Shown here piece after piece: positions 13,448 through 14,896 of a DNA stretch of 14,896 bases. The stretch comes from Polyangiaceae bacterium (lineage in GTDB: Bacteria; Myxococcota; Polyangia; Polyangiales; Polyangiaceae): positions 1 through 14,896 of the forward strand of contig JAICTU010000210.1 in the NCBI GenBank assembly GCA_025936205.1. Direction: 5' to 3'. The notes below the pieces were generated by a model, which was not told the origin of the DNA, did not search any database, and was given only the letters and a program-made list of their open reading frames with translations. Position 1 is the stretch's first letter, and each line of letters begins with the position of its first letter. Both the position numbers and the translations under genes were made by a program.

Positions 13448-14485
13448 GTGAAACGCAGCGAGGAAGAAGCCGCCGTCGCCGCAGCGAAGGCGGGAGACCA
13501 GGCCGCGTTCTCGGCGCTGAGCGAGCCCCATCGCCACGCGCTGCGCGTGCACTGCTACCGCTTGCTCGGCTCGTTCGACGAGGCCGAAGACATGGTGCAG
13601 GAGACGCTGCTGCGCGCCTGGCGCGCGCGAGAGAGCTTCGCGGGCCGCTCCCTGCTGCGCACCTGGCTTTATCGCATCGCCACCAACGTCTGCCTGAACA
13701 CGCTGGAGCGATCGCCACAGCGACTGCTCCCGCCGGACGTGGCAGCGCCCGTCACGGCCGACACGCCCGCGTCGGAAGCACGCCCGCGACCGACCGCTGC
13801 TCCGGAGCTGCCCTGGCTACAACCCTACCCCGACGACTTGCTCGAGCCCAGCGCAGCCAACGAACCCGAGCTCACCCTCGCGCGCCAGCGGAGCGTCGAG
13901 CTGGCCTTCCTCGCGGCCTTGCAACACCTGCCCGCGCGCCAGCGTGCCATCGTCGTCCTCTCCGACGTGCTGGAGTGGACGGCCGCGGAGGTCGCCGAGC
14001 AGCTCGAGCTGAGCGTGCCGGCGGTGACCAGCAGCCTGCAACGCGCACGCGTCCGCTTGCGCGAGCAACTGCCGGCGGGGCGCGAGGGCTGGGCACCCAG
14101 CTTGCCGCTCAGCGACGCACAGCGCGCCGCGCTCGCAGGCTTCGTCCGCGCCTGGCAGGACGGCGATGCGAGTGAGCTGACCCGCCTGCTGCGCGAAGAC
14201 GCGCGCTGGGCCATGCCGCCCGCGCCGCTCTGGTTCCAGGGTCGCGCGGCGATCGAGACCCTGCTGCGCCTGTATCCGCCTCGCTGGCAAGGCCGCGAGT
14301 TCCGCATGCTCCCGGTCGGGGCCAACCGGCAACCGGCCGCGGCGGCGTACCTGCGTCCCGCCGGCGCGACCGAGTTCCAGTTCTCGGGCCTGCACGTGCT
14401 GCGCATCGAAAGCGGACAGATCGCCGAGATCACGACCTTTGGCCCCGCGCTGTGCCAGGGCTTCCGCCTTCCGCCCCGCCTCTGA
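13448..14485 (+). CDS. ECF sigma factor with fused C-terminal SnoaL-like domain
   Basis: This 345-residue sigma-70 family extracytoplasmic-function factor directs RNA polymerase to a specific promoter set. Region 2 spans about 18-90 (HCYRLLGSFDEAEDMVQETLLRAWRA, then LLRTWLYRIATNVCLNTLER). The interdomain linker carries LPWLQPYPDDLLE (121-133), a signature of sigma factors with a C-terminal extension (SigJ/SigG/TIGR02960-like). Region 4 is about 148-206 (LPARQRAIVVLSDVLEWTAAEVAEQLELS, then SSLQRARVRLREQL). Residues about 222-335 form a SnoaL/NTF2-like domain ending in GQIAEITTF. In related groups this extension controls activity, and no anti-sigma gene is adjacent here. GTG is the only reasonable start, though its GAGG site (13441-13444) is only 3 nt away. 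It is followed after 52 bp by an alpha/beta hydrolase gene. Confidence 0.93.
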   Translation: MKRSEEEAAVAAAKAGDQAAFSALSEPHRHALRVHCYRLLGSFDEAEDMVQETLLRAWRARESFAGRSLLRTWLYRIATNVCLNTLERSPQRLLPPDVAAPVTADTPASEARPRPTAAPELPWLQPYPDDLLEPSAANEPELTLARQRSVELAFLAALQHLPARQRAIVVLSDVLEWTAAEVAEQLELSVPAVTSSLQRARVRLREQLPAGREGWAPSLPLSDAQRAALAGFVRAWQDGDASELTRLLREDARWAMPPAPLWFQGRAAIETLLRLYPPRWQGREFRMLPVGANRQPAAAAYLRPAGATEFQFSGLHVLRIESGQIAEITTFGPALCQGFRLPPRL

Positions 14486-14537
14486 AATTATTTCGCCTCG
14501 GCGCGATGAACTTTTGGGCGGCCCGGGTCTGAGTGGA

Positions 14538-14896
14538 ATGAACCCATGCATCTCTAAAGACGGCACCCGTATTGCATTCGACCAGCTGGGCCAGGGCCCA
14601 CCCCTGATCCTGGTCCTGGGCGCCTTCAATGACCGGCGCACCGGAGCGGCGCTGGCTCAACGCCTGAGCTCCCACTTCCAGGTCTACAACTACGACCGCC
14701 GAGGCCGCGGGCAGAGCACCGATGCCGCGCAGGGTCCGTCAAACTCGTACGACCTCGAACGCGAGCTCGACGATCTCGAGGCACTGATCGCGACCGCGGG
14801 CGGCAGCGCATCCGTGTGCGGCTACTCCTCCGGGGCTGCGCTGACCCTGCTCGCGGCGGCGCGCGGCGCGCGCATCAGCCGGCTCGCGCTTTATGA
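14538..14896 (+). CDS. Alpha/beta hydrolase (3' truncated by window edge)
   Basis: An open frame from the ATG at 14538 runs off the window, giving 119 residues. It opens CISKDGTRIAFDQLGQGPP (residues 4-22), typical of alpha/beta-hydrolase-fold proteins, followed by the strand LILVLGAF and YNYDRRGRGQS (50-60), which matches the YDxRGxGxS motif. The nucleophile elbow is CGYSSGAA with Ser97 in GxSxG (95-99), followed by a helix. The catalytic acid and His would lie beyond the window. A GAGTGG stretch (14531-14536) lies directly before the ATG, a poor-spacing ribosome site. The 52-bp gap after the sigma factor, same strand and no terminator, suggest co-transcription, so it may be part of that regulator's output. 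The substrate is unknown. Confidence 0.88.
   Translation, partial: MNPCISKDGTRIAFDQLGQGPPLILVLGAFNDRRTGAALAQRLSSHFQVYNYDRRGRGQSTDAAQGPSNSYDLERELDDLEALIATAGGSASVCGYSSGAALTLLAAARGARISRLALY

Noticed and set aside
13817..14641. 274-codon minus-strand frame opposite the sigma factor and hydrolase
   Set aside because: It crosses two recognisable plus-strand genes and has no domain of its own.

Overview
The window is GC-rich, tightly packed bacterial DNA with GTG/ATG starts and good Shine-Dalgarno sites. Gene content fits a Myxococcota (myxobacterial-type) chromosome: a very large animal-like alpha-2-macroglobulin, a cytoplasmic LacI-type-sensor hybrid histidine kinase, a single-domain response regulator, an ECF sigma factor with a fused SnoaL-like domain, and a putative lipoprotein with repeated beta-sandwich modules. 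This lineage call is inferred from gene content; there is no rRNA or marker gene in the window. I see no tRNA, rRNA, CRISPR array, insertion sequence, phage gene or attachment site.

Layout. (1) 1-4689, plus: alpha-2-macroglobulin family protein with its N-terminus outside the window. It converges with only 9 bp of gap on (2) 4699-5058, minus: a receiver-only response regulator. (3) 5262-6616, minus: a three-gene operon transcribed VOC protein, ArsR-type regulator, AHSA1/SRPBCC protein, with an ATGA overlap between the last two. An AT-rich inverted repeat at 6641-6680 lies upstream of it. (4) 6829-9849, plus: one hybrid sensor kinase reading frame (LacI-like ligand-binding domain, GAF-like region, HisKA, HATPase, receiver), cut by a single in-frame TAG at 8932-8934 between HisKA and HATPase. 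(5) 9909-10718, plus: class I SAM methyltransferase. (6) 10965-11255, plus: a small acidic, Trp-rich protein of unknown function, preceded by a leader with two perfect hairpins. (7) 11349-13274, minus: a putative lipoprotein with carboxypeptidase-regulatory-like modules, converging on gene 6 across a GC-rich hairpin and tandem repeats. (8) 13448-14485, plus: ECF sigma factor with a C-terminal SnoaL-like domain. (9) 14538 to the window edge, plus: the start of an alpha/beta hydrolase, probably co-transcribed with the sigma factor.

How the genes relate. Most neighbours look like independent units. Two groups look functional: the VOC/ArsR/AHSA1 operon, probably autoregulated, and the sigma factor/hydrolase pair, in which the fused domain may replace a separate anti-sigma factor. 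Signalling genes are plentiful (a receiver-only regulator, a hybrid kinase, ArsR, ECF sigma), but no DNA-binding output partner for the hybrid kinase is seen.

Most worth a second look: the amber codon inside the otherwise intact hybrid kinase; the LacI-effector-to-kinase fusion; a pseudopilin-like, two-cysteine insertion in the bait-region position of the macroglobulin; and the double-hairpin leader in front of the unknown small protein.
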